64,000 nt of DNA from Thiohalocapsa sp. (GTDB taxonomy: Bacteria > Pseudomonadota > Gammaproteobacteria > Chromatiales > Chromatiaceae), in the NCBI GenBank assembly GCA_021736785.1, contig JAIPFF010000018.1, positions 24,553-88,552 on the forward strand, written 5' to 3'. Below are positions 1-9,600 of the stretch, one piece after another. The notes beneath the pieces are model-generated. The model worked only from the letters and a program-made list of their open reading frames with translations. It did no database searches and had not been told where the DNA came from. The translations under genes and the position numbers were made by a program. Position 1 is the first letter of the stretch; each line of letters opens with the position of its first letter.

Positions 1-1599
1 GCCGGCGTCCCCGCGGAAGTCGTCGCGCAGACGCTGTGGCGGGTATTTTTTCTCTCCATGCTCGGCTTCGGCGTCGTCGCCTGGCTGATCGTGCTCGTCA
101 GCGAGAGCCGCCGCTTTGCCCAAGACGAGGCCCGGCGGCATACGCATATGCTGGTCAAGGAGATCGAGGCCCACGAGCGCACCGACGCGCTGCTGCAGCA
201 GGCCAAAGAGACCGCCGAGGCCGCCAATCAGGCCAAGAGCCGCTATGTGGTGGGCTTGAGCCACGAGTTCCGCACACCGCTCAACGTCATCAGCGGCTAT
301 ACGCAATTGCTGGAGCGCGACACGGCGATCCCGAGCCAGTGCGCACCGGCGCTCGGCGTCATCAAGCGCAGCGCCGACCACCTTTCCGAGCTGATCAGCG
401 GTTTGCTCGACGTGGCCAAGATCGAGGCCGGGCGTCTGCACCTGCACCGCGACGAGGTGGACCTGCCGGGTTTCCTCGGTCAGATCGTCGACATGTTCCG
501 GCTGCAGGCCGCCGCCAAGGGCATCGAGTTTCACTTCGAGTCGTCCGGCAAGCTGCCGCGGACCATCAGCACCGACGAGAACCGCCTGCGCCAGATCCTG
601 ATCAATCTGCTGACCAACGCCATCAAGTTCACCGCCTCCGGGCACGTGGTGCTGCGTGTGCACTACCACGCCCAGGTCGCGGAGTTGGAGGTTCAGGACA
701 CCGGCATCGGTATTGCAGCCGACGATCTGCAGCGAATCTTCGAGCCCTTCGAGCGAGCCGCCTCGCCGGTGGTGAAATCCGCCCGCGGCACCGGTCTGGG
801 GCTCTCCATCTGCCGGCTGCTGACCGAGGTCATGGGCGGCGAGATCCGCGTCGACAGCGAGCCCGGCCGCGGCAGCAGGTTCCGGGTCAAGCTATTCTTG
901 CCCGAGATCGCCAATCCCTTGGGACTGCCGCAGCCGGCGCGCCCCATCATCGGCTACGAGGGCTCGCGGCGCACCGTCATCGTCGCCGACGACGAGCCCG
1001 ACCACCGCGGCCTGATCGAAGACATCCTCGCGCCGCTGGGCTTCGTCGTGCTCGGCGCGGCGGACGGGCCGGACTGCCTGGCGCTGGCCGAGAAGCACCC
1101 GCCGGACTTGTTTCTGCTCGACATCTCCATGCCCGGCATGAACGGTTGGGAGCTGGCCCACGCGTTGCGCGACGGCGGCTTCGATCGGACGCCCATCGTC
1201 ATGGTCTCCGCCGACGTCGCCGAGGGCATGGAAGGCCCCGAGGACGCGCGGGCTCACGACGGCTACGTGGTCAAGCCGATTCTGGTCTCGGTGCTGCTGG
1301 AGCAGATCCGCGCCCGCTTGGGGCTGAGCTGGATTCACGCCGCGGCGCCGGTCGAGCCGAAGGCCGTCGCTCCGGGCTCCCCGACGGCCTGGACCGACGC
1401 GGAGATCCCGCCCCGCGGCGAGCTGGAGGATCTGCTCGGGCTGGTCGGCATCGGCCATGTCCGCGGCGTGACCTCGAAGCTCGAATCACTGGGGCAGCGT
1501 TATCCCCACAGCCGCCATTTGATCGGCGAGCTGCATGAAATGCTGAAGGGATTCCAACTGAAGCAGATGTCCGCCCTGCTGGAGACCTTGCTGCGATGA
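1..1599 (+). CDS. Hybrid sensor histidine kinase/response regulator, 5' partial
   Basis: The reading frame is open from base 1, so the sensor N-terminus lies outside the window. The visible 532 residues start in a hydrophobic membrane segment (about residues 12-36), then a coiled linker, then the dimerisation box HEFRTPLN with phospho-acceptor His at residue 88. The ATPase domain follows with an N-box (NAIKFT), G1 (DTGIGI) and G2 (GTGLGLS). A receiver domain carries the acceptor Asp near residue 374 in LLDISMPGMNG. About 60 further residues of unknown fold end the protein. A membrane kinase that autophosphorylates and relays to its own receiver is expected. Its stop overlaps the start of the next gene by 4 nt (ATGA), so the two are translationally coupled and the LuxR-type regulator is the likely partner. 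The signal is unknown. Confidence 0.93.
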   Translation, partial: AGVPAEVVAQTLWRVFFLSMLGFGVVAWLIVLVSESRRFAQDEARRHTHMLVKEIEAHERTDALLQQAKETAEAANQAKSRYVVGLSHEFRTPLNVISGYTQLLERDTAIPSQCAPALGVIKRSADHLSELISGLLDVAKIEAGRLHLHRDEVDLPGFLGQIVDMFRLQAAAKGIEFHFESSGKLPRTISTDENRLRQILINLLTNAIKFTASGHVVLRVHYHAQVAELEVQDTGIGIAADDLQRIFEPFERAASPVVKSARGTGLGLSICRLLTEVMGGEIRVDSEPGRGSRFRVKLFLPEIANPLGLPQPARPIIGYEGSRRTVIVADDEPDHRGLIEDILAPLGFVVLGAADGPDCLALAEKHPPDLFLLDISMPGMNGWELAHALRDGGFDRTPIVMVSADVAEGMEGPEDARAHDGYVVKPILVSVLLEQIRARLGLSWIHAAAPVEPKAVAPGSPTAWTDAEIPPRGELEDLLGLVGIGHVRGVTSKLESLGQRYPHSRHLIGELHEMLKGFQLKQMSALLETLLR

Positions 1600-2522
1600 C
1601 GACACTTAGCGCACTGACCCGAGAGACCGTGCTGGTGGTGGACGACTCGCCGGACACCCTGGGCCTGCTGACCGATTCCCTGGAGGCGCTGGGGCTGACG
1701 GTGCTTGTCGCCCTCGACGGCGAGACCACCATGACGCTGCTGGAGCGGGTCACGCCCGACGTGATCCTGATGGACGCGCTGATGCCCGGCATGGACGGCT
1801 TCGAGACCACCCGGCGCATCAAGCTCAGGCGCGAGCTGGCGCATATCCCGGTGATCTTCATGACGGGCCTGAGCGAGACCCGGCATATCGTCGAGGGCTT
1901 CAAGGCCGGCGGCGTCGACTATCTGACCAAGCCCATCGTGCCGGATGAGGTGATCGTGCGCATGCGCGTCCACCTCGCCAACGCGCGCCAGACCCACAGC
2001 GCCCACGAGGCCCTCGACGATGCGCGCCGTTTCCTGCTCTCGGTGGACCGCGACGGACGCATTCTGTGGGGCACCCCGCAGGCAGCCCGGCTGGTGGAAG
2101 GCGGACCGCCGGAGCTGTCGGCGGACGGGGCGACTCTGGCGGTGGCGTTGCGCATCTGGCTGCGGCGCTGCATCGACGGCGGGCCGCGCGAGAGCCGCGA
2201 GTGGTCCATCGCTACCGGCGAGGACGCCAAGCTGGTGGTGACCTACTTCGGCGAGGTCGGCCGCGACGAGTTCCTGCTGCGCCTGGTGGAGCACAGTCTT
2301 GCCGGCGATCGGGCACGCCTGCAGGAGCGCTTCGGCGTCACCCCGCGGGAGGCGGAAGTCCTGTTTTGGATCGCCCGCGGCAAGTCCAACCGGGAGATCG
2401 CGCTGATCCTCGACCTCAGCCCGCGCACCGTCAACAAGCATCTGGAGCTCGTTTTCCAGAAGCTGGCGGTGGATAACCGCACCTCCGCCGCGACGCTCGC
2501 GCTGCAGGCCCTGGGCGGATGA
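1596..2522 (+). CDS. Response regulator, receiver plus LuxR-type HTH
   Basis: Protein of 308 residues. The N-terminal receiver has the acidic pair VVDDS (residues 14-18), the phospho-acceptor Asp60 in ILMDALMPGMDG and the conserved Lys in YLTKPI. A middle region (about 130-240) looks like a degenerate PAS-type sensor (LLSVDRDGRILWGTPQA). A C-terminal GerE/LuxR helix-turn-helix (about 245-305) contains VTPREAEVLFWIARGKSNREIA. It is a DNA-binding transcription factor activated by the upstream hybrid kinase, whose stop overlaps this start. The target genes are unknown; the next gene (sucrose phosphorylase family, 370 nt downstream, same strand) is a candidate only by position. Confidence 0.93.
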   Translation: MTTLSALTRETVLVVDDSPDTLGLLTDSLEALGLTVLVALDGETTMTLLERVTPDVILMDALMPGMDGFETTRRIKLRRELAHIPVIFMTGLSETRHIVEGFKAGGVDYLTKPIVPDEVIVRMRVHLANARQTHSAHEALDDARRFLLSVDRDGRILWGTPQAARLVEGGPPELSADGATLAVALRIWLRRCIDGGPRESREWSIATGEDAKLVVTYFGEVGRDEFLLRLVEHSLAGDRARLQERFGVTPREAEVLFWIARGKSNREIALILDLSPRTVNKHLELVFQKLAVDNRTSAATLALQALGG

Positions 2523-2892
2523 GGGGCGGTCCGTGCGGCCGCCGCCGTCGTGAAACCGCCCGATCCCGCGCCCGATCCTGCCCGATCCTGTTTGTATAGA
2601 TTCCGCGCCCGGCCTGCGCGCGCTCGACGTACGGCACCCGCACCCCGGTATCCGCGCCGACGAAGCCGCAGCGGGTCCGGCCGCGCTCGCCCGCATCCGG
2701 CGCGTTTCCCCGTCATCGGCAATTGAGCGAGCGCAACTTCCGTCGAATCGGAACGTCGGAAATTACCGAAACGAGAAGCGGTTCTGCGATAGGTCAATCC
2801 TCCGCATTGTATGCTCCCCGCGAGGAGATATAGTCTTATGCACCGTTGCCCGTGTACGCGGGGGATGACCCAACATCACACCAGGGGGCACG
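2523..2892 (+). other. Intergenic region upstream of the sucrose phosphorylase gene
   Basis: No credible gene in 370 bases. The segment has three near-copies of CCCGATCC (about 2559-2590) and a less GC-rich stretch around 2740-2840 that probably holds the promoter of the next gene. I could not assign convincing -35/-10 boxes. A purine-rich ribosome binding site (AGGGGG) sits 4 nt before the ATG at 2893. Confidence 0.4.
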
Positions 2893-4644
2893 ATGAACGC
2901 CGAGCGACTCGCGACCGAACAACAGATCCCGTTCGGGGTCATGCTGAACGCCTATCCCGACAGCATCGGGGGTCGATTGACCGAGACGGTGGATCTGCTC
3001 AAGCGCCCGGAGCTCGATGGCGCCTTTTCGCTGTTCTACATTCTGCCGACCTTCTTCAACAGCGATCTCGACCGCGGCTTCTCGATCATCGACTACGACA
3101 TCAACGAGGACTTGGTCTCCGAGCAGGATCTGGAAGACCTGGCCAATCTCGAGATCACGTTCAAGTTCGACCTGATCCTGAACCATCTCTCGGTTGCCTC
3201 GCCCCAGTTCCGCGATCTGCTGGAGAAGGGCGATGCCTCCGAGTACCGCGACTTCTTCGTCGATTGGAACGCGTTTTGGCAGGCCCATGGCGACGTCGGC
3301 GAAGACGGTTACGTGATCCCGCGGCAGGATTATCTCGATAAGCTCTTCATGCGTAAGCCGGGCCTGCCGATCCTGAAGGTGGGATTCCCCGACGGCACTG
3401 AGCGGCCCTACTGGAACACCTTCTACCAGCGCGTCGGCTACGGCGAGCTCTCCGCCGGCGACCTGTCCGGTATCCGCAGCGTCGGCGGCGAGACCGCGGT
3501 CGCCATTGCCGCGATGGTCAACGAGCAGATCCGCGCCGAGTCCGATCTGCAGACGATGGACCTCGACGGTTACGCCGACTACCGGGGCGAGATCATCAAA
3601 GCGCTGGAGCGCAAGCGCAGGTACCTGGGCCAAATGGATCTCAACGCCAAGTCCGAGCTGGTCTGGCACTTCTACGACGAGACCCTGGCCAAGCTGCGCG
3701 GCTACGGCGCCAAGATCATCCGGCTGGATGCCTTTGCCTATCTGCACAAGGAGCCCGGCGAGGCGAACTTCTTCAACAAGCCCGGCACCTGGGACTATCT
3801 GGAGCGCCTCAAGGGCATCGCGCGCAAGTACGACCTGGTCATCTTTCCGGAGGTGCACGCCGAGTACGGCGCCGGACTGCACGAAGAGGTGGCCGCCCGC
3901 GGCTTCCCGATCTACGACTTCTTCTTCCCCGGCCTGGTCATCGACGCGCTGGATCGCGGCGTCAACACGCACTTGCTGAGCTGGATCGACGATATCCGCC
4001 GCAAAGAGCTCAAGACCATCAACATGCTCGGCTGCCACGACGGCATTCCGGTGCTCGACCTGCGCGGCTCGCAGGGACAGGGCATCGATCGCCCGGGCCT
4101 GCTCAGCGATGCCCAGATCGAGGCCGTGATCGAGCGCATCATCGCCCGCGGCGGCCGCGTCAAGAACCTGTACGGGCCCGACGGGCGCAAGATCGCTTAC
4201 TACCAGGTCAATGCGACCTTCTTCAGCGCGCTGGGAGAGGACGAGCGCAAGCTGCGCCTGGCCCGAGCCATCCAGATGTTCATGCCGGGCATCCCGCAGG
4301 TCTGGTACCTGGATCTGTTCGCCGGCAAGAACGACTACGCCGCCGCCGACAGCGGCGGTGAAGCCGGACACAAGGAGATCAACCGCACCAACCTGTCCAT
4401 GGACGACATCGAGGAGCGGCTGGCATGGCCCATCGTACGCCAGCAGCTCGAGCTGATCCGGCTGCGCAACACCTCGCCGGCATTCCTCGGCGAGCTCGAG
4501 ATCGAGGACACCGAGCCCGATCGCCTGCGCATGACCTGGCGCAACGGTGCCAGCCGCGCGACGCTGGACGCGGATCTGAGCGGCCACGGCTTCAGCATCG
4601 AGCGCCGCGGCGACGGCGGCGACGGCATCACCGGCTACGACTGA
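2893..4644 (+). CDS. Sucrose phosphorylase-family glycoside hydrolase (GH13_18-like)
   Basis: Protein of 583 residues, usual size for GH13 subfamily 18. These enzymes use phosphate to split an alpha-glucoside such as sucrose into glucose 1-phosphate plus the acceptor (fructose, glycerol or glycerate). The catalytic triad is visible: nucleophile Asp279 in IIRLDAFAY, acid/base Glu320 in IFPEVHAEY and transition-state Asp383 in GCHDGIP. The N-terminal ILPTFFNSDLDRGFSIIDYD and DLILNHLS strands of the barrel are typical. No signal peptide, so cytoplasmic. The exact substrate cannot be read: sucrose, sucrose 6'-phosphate, glucosylglycerol and glucosylglycerate phosphorylases share this fold. Sucrose is favoured because this genome has sucrose-phosphate synthase and phosphatase at 22536-25713. 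Confidence 0.85.
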   Translation: MNAERLATEQQIPFGVMLNAYPDSIGGRLTETVDLLKRPELDGAFSLFYILPTFFNSDLDRGFSIIDYDINEDLVSEQDLEDLANLEITFKFDLILNHLSVASPQFRDLLEKGDASEYRDFFVDWNAFWQAHGDVGEDGYVIPRQDYLDKLFMRKPGLPILKVGFPDGTERPYWNTFYQRVGYGELSAGDLSGIRSVGGETAVAIAAMVNEQIRAESDLQTMDLDGYADYRGEIIKALERKRRYLGQMDLNAKSELVWHFYDETLAKLRGYGAKIIRLDAFAYLHKEPGEANFFNKPGTWDYLERLKGIARKYDLVIFPEVHAEYGAGLHEEVAARGFPIYDFFFPGLVIDALDRGVNTHLLSWIDDIRRKELKTINMLGCHDGIPVLDLRGSQGQGIDRPGLLSDAQIEAVIERIIARGGRVKNLYGPDGRKIAYYQVNATFFSALGEDERKLRLARAIQMFMPGIPQVWYLDLFAGKNDYAAADSGGEAGHKEINRTNLSMDDIEERLAWPIVRQQLELIRLRNTSPAFLGELEIEDTEPDRLRMTWRNGASRATLDADLSGHGFSIERRGDGGDGITGYD

Positions 4645-4699
4645 CGGGCGCGGCGACGCGTAGCGGGCGGACCGGCCAACCGTCGGCGCCGGTCCGCGC

Positions 4700-5353
4700 T
4701 TAGCCCAGTTCCGCCTTCAGCGCATCCAACTCCTCGCGCAGTGCGGCCACCTCCGCCTCCAGGCGCACGATCCTGTCCTCGTCGACGCCGGGAGCGGCCG
4801 CGGTCGCCTTCGCCGCCGGGCGCGCGATGTCCTCCACGTCCGGCTCCCCGCACAGCAGATGCGCGAAGCGCTGCTCGCGCATGCCCGACTGGCGCGGCAG
4901 CTCGCGCACCAGCGGCGGGTTACGGTGGGCGAGGGCATCGAGCGTCTGATGGATCTGCGAGAGCTCGTCGAAATCCGCCATGCGCCCGACATGGGTGCGC
5001 AGCTCGCCCGGCGTCTGCGGCCCGCGCAGCATCAACACGCACAGCAGGGCCTGCTCGCGGCGGTCGAGCATGAACGTGCCTACCAACTTATGGTCGTAGC
5101 GCTCCGTGCGCCCGCTGAAGCTGGCATGGATCAGCCCCCGGTCGCGCAGCTGGCCGACGGTGTGCCCCACATCCCCCGGCGTCAGCTTCATCACCGGATG
5201 CCGGCTGGTCTTCTGGTTGCAGGCCGTCACCAAAGCATTCAGCGTCAGCGGATACTGATCCGGCGTCGTGCGCTGCTTCTCCATCAGACAACCGAGAACG
5301 CGCGCCTCGATCGGGGTGAGCATTGCTTCGGTCTGATCGGTCTGATCGCTCAT
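4700..5353 (-). CDS. yceH: YceH/DUF480 family protein
   Basis: 217 residues from ATG at 5353; an upstream in-frame extension lacks similarity and was not used. The N-terminal part LTPIEARVLGCLMEKQRTTP followed by YPLTLNALVTACNQKTSR is the hallmark of the DUF480/YceH family, two tandem winged-helix domains. The C-terminal 30 residues form a short coiled coil (RIVRLEAEVAALREELDALKAE). The molecular function is not established; DNA or RNA binding is inferred from the fold. It stands alone, convergent with the preceding gene. Confidence 0.88.
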   Translation of the reverse strand: MSDQTDQTEAMLTPIEARVLGCLMEKQRTTPDQYPLTLNALVTACNQKTSRHPVMKLTPGDVGHTVGQLRDRGLIHASFSGRTERYDHKLVGTFMLDRREQALLCVLMLRGPQTPGELRTHVGRMADFDELSQIHQTLDALAHRNPPLVRELPRQSGMREQRFAHLLCGEPDVEDIARPAAKATAAAPGVDEDRIVRLEAEVAALREELDALKAELG

Positions 5354-5452
5354 CGTGCGTGGGTCTCCATGCGGTGGTCGGGATCTAACCCGCCATATTA
5401 AGGCCATCGACAACGGCGCGCGTTCCGTTTCCGGCAGCCTGTGCACGATCGC

Positions 5453-5860
5453 TCACCGCGCCGAGCCCGCGCAGGCGTCCCCCTCCGCGCCACCTTCCAG
5501 CCACCGGCGCAACTGCGCCGTGCGCTCGCGGGTCAGCCGGGCCTTCTGTTCTGCCAGGCACATCGGCAACATCGACCCGTAGGCCTGCTGCATCGAGCCC
5601 GATGCCGGCGGCGGGTAAAGCGCCTCCAGCTCCGCATCTCGAAATGCGATCCACGCCCGCTGCGCATCGCGCAGCTTGGTCAAAAACTGCGGCTCGTCCC
5701 GGTAACGCTTGCGTATCTGCTGGTAGACGCCATTCAGCTCGGCGTCCGCCGCGGCAAACTCCGCGCCCGCCCGGGCGTTGAGATCGAGCTGGGTCTGGGC
5801 CGCGAGTGGTGGTGAGAGCAACAACAAGGCAACAACTAGCCAACCAAGCGTGCGATGCAT
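5453..5860 (-). CDS. Secreted LprI-like/DUF1311 protein
   Basis: 135 residues. A clear signal peptide (LGWLVVALLLLSPPLAAQ) is followed by a helical DUF1311/LprI N-terminal-type domain: LDLNARAGAEFAAADAELNGVYQQ, then LRDAQRAWIAFRDAE, which is the family's characteristic LxxAQRAWxxFRD core, and a late Cys pair (CLAEQ, DACAG). Family members are periplasmic; LprI of Mycobacterium inhibits lysozyme, but for most members the role is unknown. Single gene, no operon partner evident. Confidence 0.85.
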   Translation of the reverse strand: MHRTLGWLVVALLLLSPPLAAQTQLDLNARAGAEFAAADAELNGVYQQIRKRYRDEPQFLTKLRDAQRAWIAFRDAELEALYPPPASGSMQQAYGSMLPMCLAEQKARLTRERTAQLRRWLEGGAEGDACAGSAR

Positions 5861-6642
5861 GTCGAGCCTACTTGATGGTGGGTGCTAAGATTTTGGTGGG
5901 TTATCGCTGGTTATTTTTCCGCCAGCGTCTCTAAGGTTACTTGCAGATTGGCGTGGGCGGAACGCTGGCACCGAACTCTCGGCGATCCGCCGCGCCGGCG
6001 CGCAGCGCTTTGGAACGATTCCGAGCAACCGAAAGCTGTTTTGAGTCGTTCGATCCGAATACGCTGGGGCGTGCATCGGTGCCCACCGCGGGGCTGGCTA
6101 ATGTTCAACGCGTCATCGTTATGCGACTAGCACTTACCATCGCCATCGTCGGCGGTTCCGTTTGCGTATCTTTACCCTTCTTTCAAGTTGCCGCTTGGCT
6201 GGGTGTTTTCGCGCTCTTGATCGTTTTGGCGGCGTGTATGGTCGTGGTTGGTATTCCGTCCGTGATTTTCGCCCCCGACGCGCGCTCGGCGAAACGATTC
6301 GGGCAATTTTGAGAATGATGTTCAGGATGGGCCGACTTAGCCGGCGGTTTGCAGGCGAGACGGTTCAAGCGCCGGCTCGACGCCGTTTTGCTCCGCAGGT
6401 CAATGACCGCTCCGCGGATTCGTCCGCGCCGGAGCAAACTTCTGCGATGACTATCCCTAACGGCCGAAAGATGCGAAGCCGCTCTGCCTGATGCTCTTGC
6501 GAGCCCCTGGCCTTACGCCCGAAACGCCGAGCGGTGGCGTACGATTATGCCATCTACGGCTCGGTCGTACGAAACAGTCGCCGATTCATGCCGCCGAAGC
6601 GGGAAGCACCCCCGCAGCGCGAACCGTGGAGTTCTGCACATT
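5861..6642. other. Non-coding or decayed stretch before the CRISPR trailer end
   Basis: About 780 bases without a strong gene. It contains one weak small membrane ORF (6121-6312, listed separately) and an inverted repeat with arms TTTGCTCC (about 6389) and GGAGCAAA (about 6431). Base composition is less GC-rich than the flanking genes near 6110-6310, suggesting foreign or decayed DNA. Confidence 0.4.
6121..6312 (+). CDS. Possible small two-helix membrane protein
   Basis: 63 residues with two hydrophobic segments (LALTIAIVGGSVCVSLPFF and WLGVFALLIVLAACMVVVG) and a basic C-terminus. There is no good ribosome binding site and I recognise no family. It may be a real small membrane protein of the accessory region or a chance ORF. 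Confidence 0.28.
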   Translation: MRLALTIAIVGGSVCVSLPFFQVAAWLGVFALLIVLAACMVVVGIPSVIFAPDARSAKRFGQF

Positions 6643-9600
6643 CGGTTCATCGCCGTATGCGCGGGGAACACCGCGTCGATGCAGACGACAAAGGCCGTTG
6701 TGATGGTTCATCCCCGCGGGCGCGGGGAACACCTCGTAGGATTCGGTGGAACGCGTTCCGATGCCGGTTCATCCCCGCGGGCGCGGGGAACACGGCCGAG
6801 TATCGCCGCGGCGGTAACTGTTTTGCGGTTCATCCCCGCGGGCGCGGGGAACACAGCCGTAGACCTGTTCCATGATAGTGCGCCTCCGGTTCATCCCCGC
6901 GGGCGCGGGGAACACGCCTGGTAAAGACCGATTGCAGTCGACAGTACCGGTTCATCCCCGCGGGCGCGGGGAACACGCAGCGAGCAGCCAGTTCTCGCGC
7001 GCCTGCAACGGTTCATCCCCGCGGGCGCGGGGAACACCGTAGCACGTGACGGACGCGGCGACGGGATAGCGGTTCATCCCCGCGGGCGCGGGGAACACCT
7101 CGGCGCCGGCACCCCCCTCGAGCTATCCGGCGGTTCATCCCCGCGGGCGCGGGGAACACCAAGAGACGGCAAAATAGGCCCGGTCAGATACGCGGTTCAT
7201 CCCCGCGGGCGCGGGGAACACTCGAGCAGGTCCACCGCAGCCTTGTTCCATGCCGGTTCATCCCCGCGGGCGCGGGGAACACGCGCCGGTGTCGCTCTCC
7301 GGCGGCATCGCCGACGGTTCATCCCCGCGGGCGCGGGGAACACTATCTCCGCCAACTTAGCCGTTATGCGGGTATCGGTTCATCCCCGCGGGCGCGGGGA
7401 ACACGTACCGGACCTTCTCCGGGTCTGTTGTTGTTGCGGTTCATCCCCGCGGGCGCGGGGAACACGCGCCACCCTCCTGCATACGCATTGCGCATCGCGG
7501 TTCATCCCCGCGGGCGCGGGGAACACGGCCCGTCCATTCCGAGCCCTGATCGCCCCAACGGTTCATCCCCGCGGGCGCGGGGAACACGGATTTGGTTGCG
7601 GTCATAGCGCGCGGACTGTCGGTTCATCCCCGCGGGCGCGGGGAACACGACGCTCAGCCGCCGCAATCGCGTGGCGCAATCGGTTCATTCCCGCGGGCGC
7701 GGGGAACACATCGATCGCTGATTTTCGTTCGAGGTTCGATGCGGTTCATCCCCGCGGGCGCGGGGAACACGATGAAAGGCGCTCGGCGTATGTATTGCGA
7801 CACGGTTCATCCCCGCGGGCGCGGGGAACACACGTGCTCCGCGAGCTGCTGTCGTGCGGTGCCCGGTTCATCCCCGCGGGCGCGGGGAACACGGTCAGGG
7901 CGAGCGAGCGCGTCCGATTGCAGTCGGTTCATCCCCGCGGGCGCGGGGAACACCGTGGCCGCGTGCTGGGTAAGGTTGATGATTGCGGTTCATCCCCGCG
8001 GGCGCGGGGAACACGCCTGAAGACGTTGGCGCTCTTGGCGCTCGTGCGGTTCATCCCCGCGGGCGCGGGGAACACAAACCGCGAAATACCGCCCTCGTCA
8101 TCGTCCACGGTTCATCCCCGCGGGCGCGGGGAACACTCAACAGCATCGTTTTCGGTCCGTCGATGTGGCGGTTCATCCCCGCGGGCGCGGGGAACACGCG
8201 GTGGTCGGCAGCTATGAAGTGGCGTGAACCGGTTCATCCCCGCGGGCGCGGGGAACACGTAGTCCGCGTCGTAGTGATCCGGGATCGGCCCGGTTCATCC
8301 CCGCGGGCGCGGGGAACACCTCTCGTTGCGCCTTCAACTGTTCAATGATCGCGGTTCATCCCCGCGGGCGCGGGGAACACTGGAATCCGGCGAGGTCACA
8401 GCCGATCGGCTGCGGTTCATCCCCGCGGGCGCGGGGAACACGGTGATCGCGATCGATCCGGACTGACTCGCGGCGGTTCATCCCCGCGGGCGCGGGGAAC
8501 ACCCTTTTTCCGCTGTTTGCACGCTTGCGTCTTGCGGTTCATCCCCGCGGGCGCGGGGAACACACCCCCATGTAAGCCTTGATTTGTTTTGCAACCGGTT
8601 CATCCCCGCGGGCGCGGGGAACACAAACGAACCAATGTCCGCCTATGTTCACGTATCGGTTCATCCCCGCGGGCGCGGGGAACACCTGTCATCCAGTGTG
8701 TCGGGGGGCGTTGCCTGCGGTTCATCCCCGCGGGCGCGGGGAACACTTCGCCCGTGATCGCGCACCTAAGAATCCATGCGGTTCATCCCCGCGGGCGCGG
8801 GGAACACGAATCCAATCCGGTCCGAAGTCATCTTTGCAGCTGGTTCATCCCCGCGGGCGCGGGGAACACGCCGCAAGAAAAGAGTCGCTGTCTTCCGCGA
8901 TCGGTTCATCCCCGCGGGCGCGGGGAACACGAGCCAGCGCGCGCCAGCAGTGTTTTGGCCACCGGTTCATCCCCGCGGGCGCGGGGAACACTCTTTGGCC
9001 GCGAGCGCGGTAACGGCCGCGGTCGGTTCATCCCCGCGGGCGCGGGGAACACATGTGTGGCAGTCGGCGGCAAGTATCGAGGGGCGGTTCATCCCCGCGG
9101 GCGCGGGGAACACGTAGTCGTAGCCGCCGAATTGGTTCCTCTTGCCGGTTCATCGCCGCGGGCGCGGGGAACACGCGGCTGGATGTCTCGCGAAACCGGG
9201 GAATGGCGGTTCATCCCCGCGGGCGCGGGGAACACTCCTTCGATCGAATGGTGCGGTTCGATGATGCCGGTTCATCCCCGCGGGCGCGGGGAACACTCTC
9301 GGTGCCATCGCGACGCATGCAGGTATCCCGGTTCATCCCCGCGGGCGCGGGGAACACTGCGCTGGCGTCTATATCACGGGATGCATCCGCGGTTCATCCC
9401 CGCGGGCGCGGGGAACACGAGCGACGGGGCCGTGGCATGAAGCAAGTCACCGGTTCATCCCCGCGGGCGCGGGGAACACCTCGCCCGGCGCCTGGAACAC
9501 TTGCTCCCAGGCGGTTCATCCCCGCGGGCGCGGGGAACACGGGCGCGTGGAATTCGGCGAATGGTCCAAGTGCGGTTCATCCCCGCGGGCGCGGGGAACA

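Noticed and set aside
2836..4587. 583-codon open frame antisense to the sucrose phosphorylase gene
   Set aside because: High-GC antisense shadow; the plus-strand protein has full catalytic motifs while the antisense product resembles nothing and lacks a ribosome binding site.
6080..6130. Possible integron attC site before the small membrane ORF
   Set aside because: TTCAACGC and GTTATGC resemble core fragments, but no paired RYYYAAC/GTTRRRY arms or imperfect hairpin of attC type could be built and no integrase is present.
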